From Flammeovirgaceae bacterium (GTDB lineage Bacteria > Bacteroidota > Bacteroidia > Cytophagales > Cyclobacteriaceae), in assembly GCA_016712035.1 (NCBI GenBank), contig JADJRT010000014.1, positions 36,504-100,503 of the forward strand: 64,000 bases of DNA. Reading direction: 5' to 3'. Below, one piece after another: positions 55,454 to 61,940 of this stretch. Positions within the stretch are counted from its first letter, which is position 1. Each line of letters begins with the position of its first letter. The notes beneath the pieces were generated by a model that had not been told where the DNA came from, did not search any database, and saw nothing but the letters and a program-made list of their open reading frames with translations. The position numbers and the translations under genes were made by a program.

Positions 55454-55873
55454 ATGAAAAGACTATTGTTACTTGCTTTTTGTAGTGTGTTATCTTCTTG
55501 CGATCCATATTCGGAAGCAAGGTTGTGCAATGATTCTAGTACTGATTTGCAAATCACTATTAGAATTGATAGGGAATTTGTTAAAGAAAATTGGCCGGGA
55601 GATCAAAGTGTTCGCTTCTTAAAGGAGTTTGTTGATTCAAATGAATTAATTGAATTGACTATTGATACTGTTTCTCTGCAAGGTGTCTATAAATTGGAAA
55701 AAGGAAAATGCTCAATACTCTACGAGGGCATTTCGTCAACGCCAAGATTCATGTTTAATTATTTGAAGGTTGACTATAGAGACACGTCTATAGTTTATGG
55801 TACAGTGAACGATATTGAACAAGCATTTTTAGTTTCAGACAGGGGTAAACATGAACTAGCGATTAAAGATTAG
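55454..55873 (+). CDS. small lipoprotein, candidate immunity protein
   Basis: 139 residues from ATG 55454; the open frame begins six codons earlier inside gene B. The N-terminus is a lipoprotein signal (LLLLAFCSVLSSC, lipobox LSSC). The rest is a charged, beta-rich domain (DLQITIRIDREFVKENW, GVYKLEKGKCSILYEG, VSDRGKHELAIKD) I do not recognise. It begins 2 bases after the toxin-like gene stop, so translation is probably coupled. Position, size and periplasm-facing lipidation fit an immunity protein to a protease acting outside the cytoplasm; this is inference. Confidence 0.6.
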   Translation: MKRLLLLAFCSVLSSCDPYSEARLCNDSSTDLQITIRIDREFVKENWPGDQSVRFLKEFVDSNELIELTIDTVSLQGVYKLEKGKCSILYEGISSTPRFMFNYLKVDYRDTSIVYGTVNDIEQAFLVSDRGKHELAIKD

Positions 55874-55915
55874 TTATACCTATGACTTAGACGATGGCAT
55901 AGGATGTTGATATGA

Positions 55916-55985
55916 TTGTCTAGTCCTGAAATAGGTTGTCTAGTCCTGAAATAGGTTTACACAAAACGTAAACTTAAAACAGGAC
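55916..55985. repeat. 20-bp direct repeat followed by an inverted repeat (possible transposon-end scar)
   Basis: The 20-mer starting TTGTCTAGTCCTG occurs twice in exact tandem (55916-55935, 55936-55955). The second copy opens an inverted repeat: GTCCTG (55943) with CAGGAC (55980) and GTTTAC (55955) with GTAAAC (55968). It resembles the joined ends of an insertion element, but no transposase is adjacent. Confidence 0.65.
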
Positions 55986-55992
55986 AAAAATT

Positions 55993-56274
55993 CTTCCCAG
56001 CGGAGTCTCCGCCTCGGGACTTCGCGCAAGGTGAAGTCAGGAACGAATGGGTAGTAAGAGAATTAAAATATACGAGTAGAATTAACTAAGTGAGTACAAA
56101 AAGAACTATAGCAGAATCGGAAGGTATTTACTTCATCACCATTACGTGTAATGAGTGGTTGCCTACATTATTTAATAAGAAATAATGAAAACTAAACTCA
56201 TTTTTATCCTCACGTTAATCGGACACCTCGCATTGGCCCAGCAGGATAGTTTGAGTTTTGAATTACCTGAATCC
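55993..56274 (+). repeat. 282-bp duplication, copy 1: REP hairpin, RAYT remnant and gene 5' end
   Basis: It starts at CTTCCCAGCGGAGTC with a REP-like hairpin GCGGAGTC/GACTTCGC (56000-56025). It then carries a truncated RAYT start and the first 29 codons of the following gene. Copy 2 begins at 56275. Confidence 0.85.
56090..56185 (+). pseudogene. REP-associated tyrosine transposase (RAYT) N-terminal remnant
   Basis: GTG-started 31-codon frame beginning MSTKRTIAESEGIYFITIT and ending NEWLPTLFNKK. The G-x-YF-x-T-x-T segment is the opening strand of Y1/IS200-like RAYT transposases. The catalytic HUH and tyrosine parts are absent. It is close to a REP hairpin, as expected for a RAYT. Confidence 0.6.
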
Positions 56275-56316
56275 CTTCCCAGCGGAGTCTCCGCCTCGGG
56301 ACTCCGCGCAAGGTGA
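56185..56316 (+). pseudogene. duplicated 5' end of the downstream gene
   Basis: It reads MKTKLIFILTLIGHLALAQQ then DSLSFELPE, nearly the same as the start of the gene at 56427, and then runs into the second REP hairpin (SLPSGVSASGLRAR) and stops. It is a signal-peptide fragment left by the 282-bp duplication. Confidence 0.85.
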
Positions 56317-56510
56317 AGTCAGGAATGTATAGGTAGTAATAGAAAAAAATAAACGAGTGGAATTAACTAAGTGAGTACAAAAAGAACAATTGCAGAACAA
56401 GGTGCCACATTATTTAATAAGAAATAATGAAAACGAAACTCATTTTTGTCCTCACATTAATCGGTCACCTCGCCTTGGCCCAGCAGGATAGTTTGAGTTT
56501 TGAATTACCT
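56275..56510 (+). repeat. 282-bp duplication, copy 2 (38-base internal deletion)
   Basis: It has a perfect REP hairpin GCGGAGTC/GACTCCGC at 56282-56307, then the same leader. Its RAYT remnant (56371-56427, MSTKRTIAEQGATLFNKK) has lost 38 bases including the GIYFITIT segment. It runs into the intact downstream gene, whose ATG overlaps the remnant stop (TAATG). Confidence 0.85.
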
Positions 56511-57878
56511 GAATTGCCCACCGATACCCTGCTGCAAAAATCAATTACCAAAGCAGATTCCATCACCAACGCTTTTCAAACCAAAGCCGATAGCTTAAAT
56601 AATCTGTATCAAAAACAGTTTACTAAAATTGAGGCGCAGCGTGCCGCACTTCAACGTAAAATTGATAGCCTCAACAATTTAAAACTTCCAACAGAAAAAC
56701 TTAGGCGCAAGCTAGACAGCCTAACCCAGCTTAAAGACACAAAAATCTCAGAGCTAACAGGAACCGTGCATGATTTAAAGAATAAGGCAACCAATAGTTT
56801 CAACGAAATTCAATTACCTCCGCAAATGCAGGAACCTTTCGAAAGACTGAAAACTTCGGTGCGTGAGTATTCGCTGCCCATACCCAACTCAGATATTCAC
56901 TTACCTGCCGGTGAATTGCCTTCGCTGCCAAGCGTAAAACTTCCTAACTTAACCAGCCAGTTGTCTATAGATCCAAACCTTAAAGACCTTACTGGAGATT
57001 TAGGTAAGGTAGAGGAGTTGGCTGGTAAAGCCGGCACCTACACAAAGGACGCACAGAATTTAGTGAATGGAAATCTGGAGGAAATAAAGAGTATCGATAA
57101 GACCATGGAAAGTAAGGTGGCCTCCATGGAAGGCGTTGATCAATTAGCGAAAGGCAATGCCATGCTAGGGCAATCGGGGCAATTGACTGATTCTGCCGCT
57201 ATGAAAGATAAAATGAAAGGGCTTGCCAAACAGGAAATTATGAGCGTAGCGCAAGATCATTTTGCTGATAAATCGGAAGTGTTGAAACAGGCTATGGATA
57301 AAATGAGTACCCTGAAAGGAAAATATTCGGAAGTAAAAAGTTTGGCCGAGCTGCCCAAAAAACTCCCTAACCCGCTCAAAGGAAAACCTTTCATTGAACG
57401 ATTGATTCCCGGAATCACCTTTCAGATTTTAGCATCAGATTATTTTTTATTAGATGTCAACCCAATGTTGATGTATCTGATTACACCGCGCCTTTCGGCA
57501 GGTGCCGGGTGGAATTATCGCTTTGCCTTCGAGGATGTTACTGTACACAAAGAAGAAGCTATCTATGGTCCGCGGTTCGCTGTTGAATTTAAATGGACCA
57601 AAGGAATTAGCTTTAGAATGCTTCCTGAAATTATGAATACAACTATTCCATCGCAGCTTGCCAGCACGCAGGGTATTGATCCGGCTTACCGCGAGTGGGT
57701 GCCGAGTTTATTTGTGGGCATCAAAAAAGATTTTACGGTGTATAAAAATATTAAAGGCAACACCGAAGTACTCTATAACTTATACGACCCGGATAATTAC
57801 AGTCCGTATGGTGATCGCTTTGCAATACGATTCGGGTTTGAGTTTCCGATTAAGAAGAAGTTGAGTACTGAGAAGTAA
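56427..57878 (+). CDS. exported coiled-coil protein with beta-barrel-like C-terminus
   Basis: 483 residues, intact. It has a signal peptide (LIFVLTLIGHLALAQQ), then a Leu/Lys-rich coiled-coil region to about residue 130 (QRAALQRKIDSLNNL, KLRRKLDSLTQLKD), a Pro-rich stretch (LPAGELPSLPSVKLP), more helix, and from about residue 320 alternating aromatic strands (LSAGAGWNYRFAFED, PRFAVEFKWTKG, YGDRFAIRFGFEFPIKKK) like an outer-membrane barrel. I do not recognise a named family. Its leader and signal peptide are duplicated upstream. Its proximity to the RHS genes may be functional or accidental. Confidence 0.75.
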   Translation: MKTKLIFVLTLIGHLALAQQDSLSFELPELPTDTLLQKSITKADSITNAFQTKADSLNNLYQKQFTKIEAQRAALQRKIDSLNNLKLPTEKLRRKLDSLTQLKDTKISELTGTVHDLKNKATNSFNEIQLPPQMQEPFERLKTSVREYSLPIPNSDIHLPAGELPSLPSVKLPNLTSQLSIDPNLKDLTGDLGKVEELAGKAGTYTKDAQNLVNGNLEEIKSIDKTMESKVASMEGVDQLAKGNAMLGQSGQLTDSAAMKDKMKGLAKQEIMSVAQDHFADKSEVLKQAMDKMSTLKGKYSEVKSLAELPKKLPNPLKGKPFIERLIPGITFQILASDYFLLDVNPMLMYLITPRLSAGAGWNYRFAFEDVTVHKEEAIYGPRFAVEFKWTKGISFRMLPEIMNTTIPSQLASTQGIDPAYREWVPSLFVGIKKDFTVYKNIKGNTEVLYNLYDPDNYSPYGDRFAIRFGFEFPIKKKLSTEK

Positions 57879-57982
57879 ATTTAATCCAACAAGCTTTGCA
57901 AAATTTAGATAGGAGCTATTGTTACCACAAATTATACCTGCAATAGAAAAATTGGTCGACCCACAACTGCAAAGCATAAGCC

Positions 57983-58184
57983 AATCCAGAGCGGAAGAAG
58001 AAGATTGATGGCGGAATGAAATTAAAAAACTAAATCTGACATTTACCTTACTCCAGCGAAGGATCTCCTGAGCCTAAGTCGTTCTTCCAATGAGATCCTT
58101 CGCTCGTTGGTTTTCGTAAGTCATGGGCGGCTGTATTTATGATTATCAGTAACCGTATTTTAGTTACACTTATCGCTCAGGATT
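57983..58184. mobile_element. MITE-like palindromic element, copy 1 (202 bp)
   Basis: The left end is AATCCAGAGCGG, the right end CGCTCAGGATT (one base off the inverted complement). Inside, AGCGAAGGATCTC (58055) pairs with GAGATCCTTCGCT (58092) as a perfect 13-bp stem. The same layout recurs at 60532, 60793 and 61698. Confidence 0.8.
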
Positions 58185-58189
58185 TGGAG

Positions 58190-58260
58190 GGCTTAGATTG
58201 TTACTACTTCAAAGTTTAGTCTTAACGGGGTGAACTCGCCTCCGGGTCAAATCCCTAAGT
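58190..58260. repeat. duplicate of the PPIase gene 3' end
   Basis: This stretch matches 61005-61068 (for example gattgtt.ctacttcaa and ccgggtcaaatccc), which is the last 18 codons of the PPIase gene and its tail. It lies right beside MITE-like copy 1, as the PPIase end lies beside copy 3, so element and gene end were duplicated together. Confidence 0.7.
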
Positions 58261-58261
58261 T

Positions 58262-58285
58262 ATTGTTGGTCGCCTGACCAACAAT
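58262..58285. repeat. perfect 10-bp hairpin
   Basis: ATTGTTGGTC and GACCAACAAT with a GCCT loop. It is similar in form and partly in sequence to the hairpin at 60475-60499. Confidence 0.7.
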
Positions 58286-58295
58286 TCCCATAAAT

Positions 58296-58735
58296 TCACT
58301 TTATACATGACACCCGCGTAGATTACACAGAGCACCATACCACTTTATACAGAGAACCACTACAAAGTACACAGCTCATCACACCACTTTATACATGTCA
58401 TCAATGTAAAGTATACAGAGCATCACACCAGTTTATACACGACACCAATCTAAAGTATACAGAGCACCCTACCAGTTTACACATGCCATCGGTACAAAGT
58501 ATACAGAGCATCACACCAGTTTACACACGACACCAATCTAAAGTATACAGAGCACCATACCAGTGTACACATGCCATTGGTACAAAGTACACAGAGCATC
58601 ACACCAGTTTACACATGCCATCGGTACAAAGTACACAGTGCATCACACCAGTTTATACATGCCACCAATGTAAAGTACATAGAGCACCCGAACAGATTAT
58701 ATAGTGCATACAAACATTTTATACAAGAGCACGAA
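58296..58735. repeat. 44-bp minisatellite, about ten units
   Basis: The anchor CCAGTTTAYAC (or variant) recurs at 58296, 58340, 58384, 58428, 58472, 58516, 58560, 58604, 58648 and, degenerate, 58692: a strict 44-base period. Each unit also holds TACAAAGTAYACAGAGCAYCA. Units differ at a few sites, so this is a diverging tandem array, not a CRISPR: there are no unique spacers. No gene is supported here. From 58736 to 58940 I see only AT-rich spacer. Confidence 0.92.
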
Positions 58736-58940
58736 CAGCTTTCCCCTTTCTGCTTAATCACTTTCGGCCCACAACTCTTTCTAAGTAAAATCTAATTACC
58801 GGTAACTTAAAAATTGTTTTGAAACGTGCCACCTCACTTTAAGTTTCATAAACGATGTGAAATAAAGTTTTGTAAATAGTTTAAAAAATCACAACCATGC
58901 CTTCATTTGTTTGCGTTGCAAGAAGAAAGAACACTTTTTT

Positions 58941-59657
58941 ATGACACATGTAAAAATTGCAGACGCCTTCTCAAAGTTAGTAGGCTTCTGCACCGGGTAC
59001 GGAGGTAAGTACAATCCTGGTCGCCCAAACCTCCGGATTGAATCAATGTCAACACAGTTGGATGAAGTTCGCCAGTCATTCGAAGTAGTAAAGAATGCGC
59101 AAGCTAACCTCAACAATCAGGTGAACAAACGAAAGCAAAAGTATGATCAGCTTTCACGGTTGGCTTCGAGTATTCTTCGCGCACTCGAAGCTTCAGGAGC
59201 CGCTACCGAAAAGAAGGATCATGCGCGACAGTTTGCACATCAGATGATGGGCAAAGCACCAAAAAATCGGGCACCCATTCCATCCGATGCGGCACAACCT
59301 GAAAAGAAAACGCAGGCAAACTTGCAACTCGCCTACGTGAGCAAAGCCGATTCGTTTTCAAAACTTGTGAAGGCGGTAAGCACGGAGCCTTTGTATGTGG
59401 TAAACGAACCGGATCTAAGTCCGCAAGGGTTAACCACGGTGGTAACGGAACTGGAGCTTCTTAATCAACAGGTGGATGAAGCCCGCAAGATTTGGCGCAA
59501 TACACTCATTGCCCGCAACGAGGTGCTGTATTCGAAGCCGGTCTCATTGTATAATACTGCGTTGGCTGTTAAGAAGTATGTGCGTGCCATCTATGGGCAC
59601 GACAGTGCGCAGTATGCACAAATAAAAGCACTGCGATTTTTTAAACTAACGAGGTAA
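58941..59657 (+). CDS. hypothetical helical protein (238 aa)
   Basis: I chose ATG 58941 (MTHVKIADAFSKLVGFCTG); the longer frame adds ten residues with no support. No signal peptide or membrane segment. Mostly alpha-helical with heptad-like stretches (DEVRQSFEVVKNAQANLNNQ, TELELLNQQVDEARKIWRNT) and a central Pro/Ala/Lys-rich linker. The C-terminus (LYNTALAVKKYVRAIYG) is helical. I recognise it only as a Bacteroidota hypothetical type. A good terminator follows, supporting a real single-gene unit. Confidence 0.72.
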   Translation: MTHVKIADAFSKLVGFCTGYGGKYNPGRPNLRIESMSTQLDEVRQSFEVVKNAQANLNNQVNKRKQKYDQLSRLASSILRALEASGAATEKKDHARQFAHQMMGKAPKNRAPIPSDAAQPEKKTQANLQLAYVSKADSFSKLVKAVSTEPLYVVNEPDLSPQGLTTVVTELELLNQQVDEARKIWRNTLIARNEVLYSKPVSLYNTALAVKKYVRAIYGHDSAQYAQIKALRFFKLTR

Positions 59658-59675
59658 GCATGCCCAACAAAACGT

Positions 59676-59710
59676 AAAACCTCTGTGGGCCAGGCTCGCA
59701 GAGGTTTTTT
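59676..59710 (+). terminator. rho-independent terminator
   Basis: AAAACCTCTG pairs with CAGAGGTTTT around a 13-base loop and runs into a T-tract (TTTTTTATTTTT). It lies 19 bases after the hypothetical gene stop at 59657. Confidence 0.9.
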
Positions 59711-59740
59711 ATTTTTAATAACTTTTAAATCAAATGAATT

Positions 59741-60445
59741 ATGAAAACAATTGCCCCCATTCTTGCCCTCGGCCTGATTGTAGCAGCCGCTATCGGTGGC
59801 TTCTTCTATGGCCGCCTCATGCCCGCACAGTCACCCCAACACCTTACGCTCGAACAAATTTTGTCCATCCGCGAATTGCATTTGGTAAAACATACCTACA
59901 CCGATTTGTTTTTTCTTCACAAGAATAACAACCCGGCAAAGGCCATCCGCGCCATGGTGCAGATGCCCGTTACCATTACCGCTTATTTAAATCTAAAAGA
60001 CATTGAATTGGTTTGGCAGCAAGATTCATTACAATCTATAATTCTGCCGCGAGCTCAGTTGAACGAGCCGGTATATCATACCAACCGCATGGTGATTCGC
60101 GAAACGCGATCCGTGCAAGTACATGTAGGCAAAGACTTATACCCACAAGTAGGCGAGTACCTGGGCAAAACTATTTCCGCTCGAATGGATACTGCGCGTC
60201 AGCTTGCCGAGTCAAACCGGATTTTAATTCAGGCGGAAGCTGAAGGGAAGGAATACATAGAGAGCATTCTAAAAGCATTGGGTCAGCAGCAGGTAGTAAT
60301 AACGTTTAATGATGCCGTGCGCGATCAACTGGTAGCTGCCTATCAGGCTTCGCTAAAAGAGCAACCAATCCTTGCCCCGCCCCGAACCCGTGCCTCTATG
60401 CAGCAAGCATCGATCATCCCATTTGGATTTTTGCCGTTGGAGTAA
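59741..60445 (+). CDS. DUF4230 family membrane-anchored protein
   Basis: 234 residues, intact. One N-terminal membrane anchor (ILALGLIVAAAIGGFFYG) precedes a domain with ELHLVKHTYTDLFFLHK, VTITAYLNLKDIELVW and ILPRAQLNEPVY, the DUF4230 pattern. It faces the periplasm. The function of DUF4230 is not known. The terminator of the gene before it lies 30 bases upstream. Confidence 0.82.
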   Translation: MKTIAPILALGLIVAAAIGGFFYGRLMPAQSPQHLTLEQILSIRELHLVKHTYTDLFFLHKNNNPAKAIRAMVQMPVTITAYLNLKDIELVWQQDSLQSIILPRAQLNEPVYHTNRMVIRETRSVQVHVGKDLYPQVGEYLGKTISARMDTARQLAESNRILIQAEAEGKEYIESILKALGQQQVVITFNDAVRDQLVAAYQASLKEQPILAPPRTRASMQQASIIPFGFLPLE

Positions 60446-60474
60446 GGGTTAGAAAAATTGAACGCGAATGTGTG

Positions 60475-60499
60475 CCTGTTGGTGAAGGACACCAACAGG
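60475..60499. repeat. perfect 10-bp hairpin after the DUF4230 gene
   Basis: CCTGTTGGTG and CACCAACAGG around AAGGA, followed by GGGCGGGGC. The G-rich follow-on recalls the one after the 33717 hairpin. It may act at the 3' end of the DUF4230 transcript; it has no T-run. Confidence 0.7.
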
Positions 60500-60531
60500 G
60501 GCGGGGCACCCACAACTGCAAAGCATAAGTC

Positions 60532-60735
60532 AATCCAGAGCGGAAGAATAAGATCGTTGGCGGAAATGAATTATAAAACAAATCTTGTCGTTTATGTTGC
60601 CCCAGCGAAGGATCTCCTTGACTGTAGTCGTTTTACTTAGGGGATCCTTCGCTCGTTTGGTTTTCTTCAATCATGCGCGCCTATATTTTTATAATCATCA
60701 TTAACCTTGTCTAGTAACACTCATCGCTCTGGATT
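60532..60735. mobile_element. MITE-like palindromic element, copy 2 (204 bp)
   Basis: Ends AATCCAGAGCGG and CGCTCTGGATT are inverted complements. The core AGCGAAGGATC (60604) pairs with GGATCCTTCGCT (60642). About 24 bases of left flank (acccacaactgcaaagcataag) also match the flank of copy 1. No protein is encoded. Confidence 0.82.
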
Positions 60736-60792
60736 AGGGGTTATGAGATCGGTTTTTTTTGTCAAACCGTGACGATTCACAAGGCATAGGCC

Positions 60793-60994
60793 AATCCAGA
60801 GCGGAGAAGAAGATCGATAGTAGAAATGAAATTACAAATCAAATCTGGTCATTTACGTTGCTCTAGCGATGGATCTCCATGGTAGCAGTCGTTCTTCTAA
60901 TGGGATCCTTCGCTTGTTGGTTTTCGTCAATCGTGCGCAACTGTATTTATGATTATCATTAACCTAATATTGATTACACTCATCGCTCTGGATT
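60793..60994. mobile_element. MITE-like palindromic element, copy 3 (202 bp)
   Basis: It has the same ends (AATCCAGAGCGG, CGCTCTGGATT) and core AGCGATGGATC (60865) / GGATCCTTCGCT (60903), with one change in the left arm. It lies 57 bases after copy 2 in the same orientation and 19 bases before the end of the PPIase gene. Confidence 0.82.
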
Positions 60995-61013
60995 TGGAGC
61001 TATGAGATTGTTG

Positions 61014-61625
61014 CTACTTCAATGCTTTGTCTGATTTAGAAGAACTCGCTTCCGGGTCAAATCCCATTTCCTTCAATTGTTTGGATGTAAGTTTTATAAT
61101 ATTTACATCCAGTGTAACAGGTACAATAGGTTTATTGGTTGAGTCCCTTTCCACATTGACGATAGCATCAACTATGTCCATCCCTTTCAGTACTTTACCG
61201 AACACGGTATAATCACCATCCAGTCTGTGCTCACCTTTTTTATTTTGAACAATATAAAATTGACATCGGGCTGTAAGTTTGTCTGGATTGTTATCACGTC
61301 CTGCGCCTACCGCTCCATAATCATGAAGGAGGTTATCATCAAACTCAGGCGGAAGTAAATATTCAGGATCTGTAAATCCAGCAGGGGTATCGGGGCAGCC
61401 CCCCTGCACAACGAAATTGGGAATTACCCGGTTAAAGGTCAGTGAATCCCAGTAGCCGTCATTAGCAAGTTGGATAAAACTCTGCTTATGATTAGGTGTT
61501 TCATCGTATAGCCAAAAAACAATTTCTCCTTTCGGGGTTTTTATTTGCCCAACGGAATACTCATCATTTTTTGGGGTGGAGCATGAGATTAAGACACCCA
61601 CTATCAATAGGATACCTCTAAACAT
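61014..61625 (-). CDS. cyclophilin-type peptidyl-prolyl isomerase, lipoprotein
   Basis: About 203 residues from the internal ATG at 61625, which gives a lipoprotein signal (FRGILLIVGVLISC). Cyclophilin motifs: FIQLANDGYWDSLTFNRVIP, FVVQGGCPD, GAVGAGRDNNPDK and FGKVLKGMDIVDAI. It catalyses proline isomerisation in the periplasm; some active-site residues vary, so rate is uncertain. It is bounded by MITE-like copies 3 and 4. Its last codons are duplicated at 58190. Confidence 0.87.
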   Translation of the reverse strand: MFRGILLIVGVLISCSTPKNDEYSVGQIKTPKGEIVFWLYDETPNHKQSFIQLANDGYWDSLTFNRVIPNFVVQGGCPDTPAGFTDPEYLLPPEFDDNLLHDYGAVGAGRDNNPDKLTARCQFYIVQNKKGEHRLDGDYTVFGKVLKGMDIVDAIVNVERDSTNKPIVPVTLDVNIIKLTSKQLKEMGFDPEASSSKSDKALK

Positions 61626-61697
61626 CTTTGTAGAATTAATTTTTAATCGCTCAGAAAGCGAGTAAGATAAACAAAAACGACTATAAGGCATAGACTA

Positions 61698-61838
61698 AAT
61701 CCAGAGCGGGAGATTTCCTCTGTTGAAGTAAGTTACTTCCTATGGATCCTTCGCTCGTTGGTGTTAATCCTGACGGATAAATCGGCATTAATATCCTATT
61801 ATTTTATTCTGAATTGGTGTGGCTTGTCGCTCTGGATT
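61698..61838. mobile_element. MITE-like palindromic element, copy 4 (141 bp, internally deleted)
   Basis: It has the ends AATCCAGAGCGG (61698) and CGCTCTGGATT (61828), and the right core arm GGATCCTTCGCTCGTTGGT near 61742. The left core arm is missing, so the element is about 60 bases short. It lies upstream of the PPIase gene, in its promoter zone. Confidence 0.75.
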
Positions 61839-61940
61839 TTTGGAGTATATCCAAAAATACCCTGTTTTTCGCCTAATCTTATTGGTTTTACCTGTGGAAT
61901 CGGGAAGGGAATTTTTATCTTGTAGCTTTTAAAGTAGCGT

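Noticed and set aside
58296..58735. CRISPR array
   Set aside because: The whole 44-base unit is conserved with scattered changes; there is no alternation of a constant repeat with unique spacers, and no cas genes are near.
58483..58795. Open frames of about 74 codons in the 44-bp array
   Set aside because: They arise from the minisatellite in several frames, start inside a repeat unit and have repeat-derived composition. No coding support.
60446..61013. Possible small proteins in the spacer after the DUF4230 gene
   Set aside because: The short frames fall within the hairpin and MITE-like copies 2 and 3 and are not conserved between the copies.
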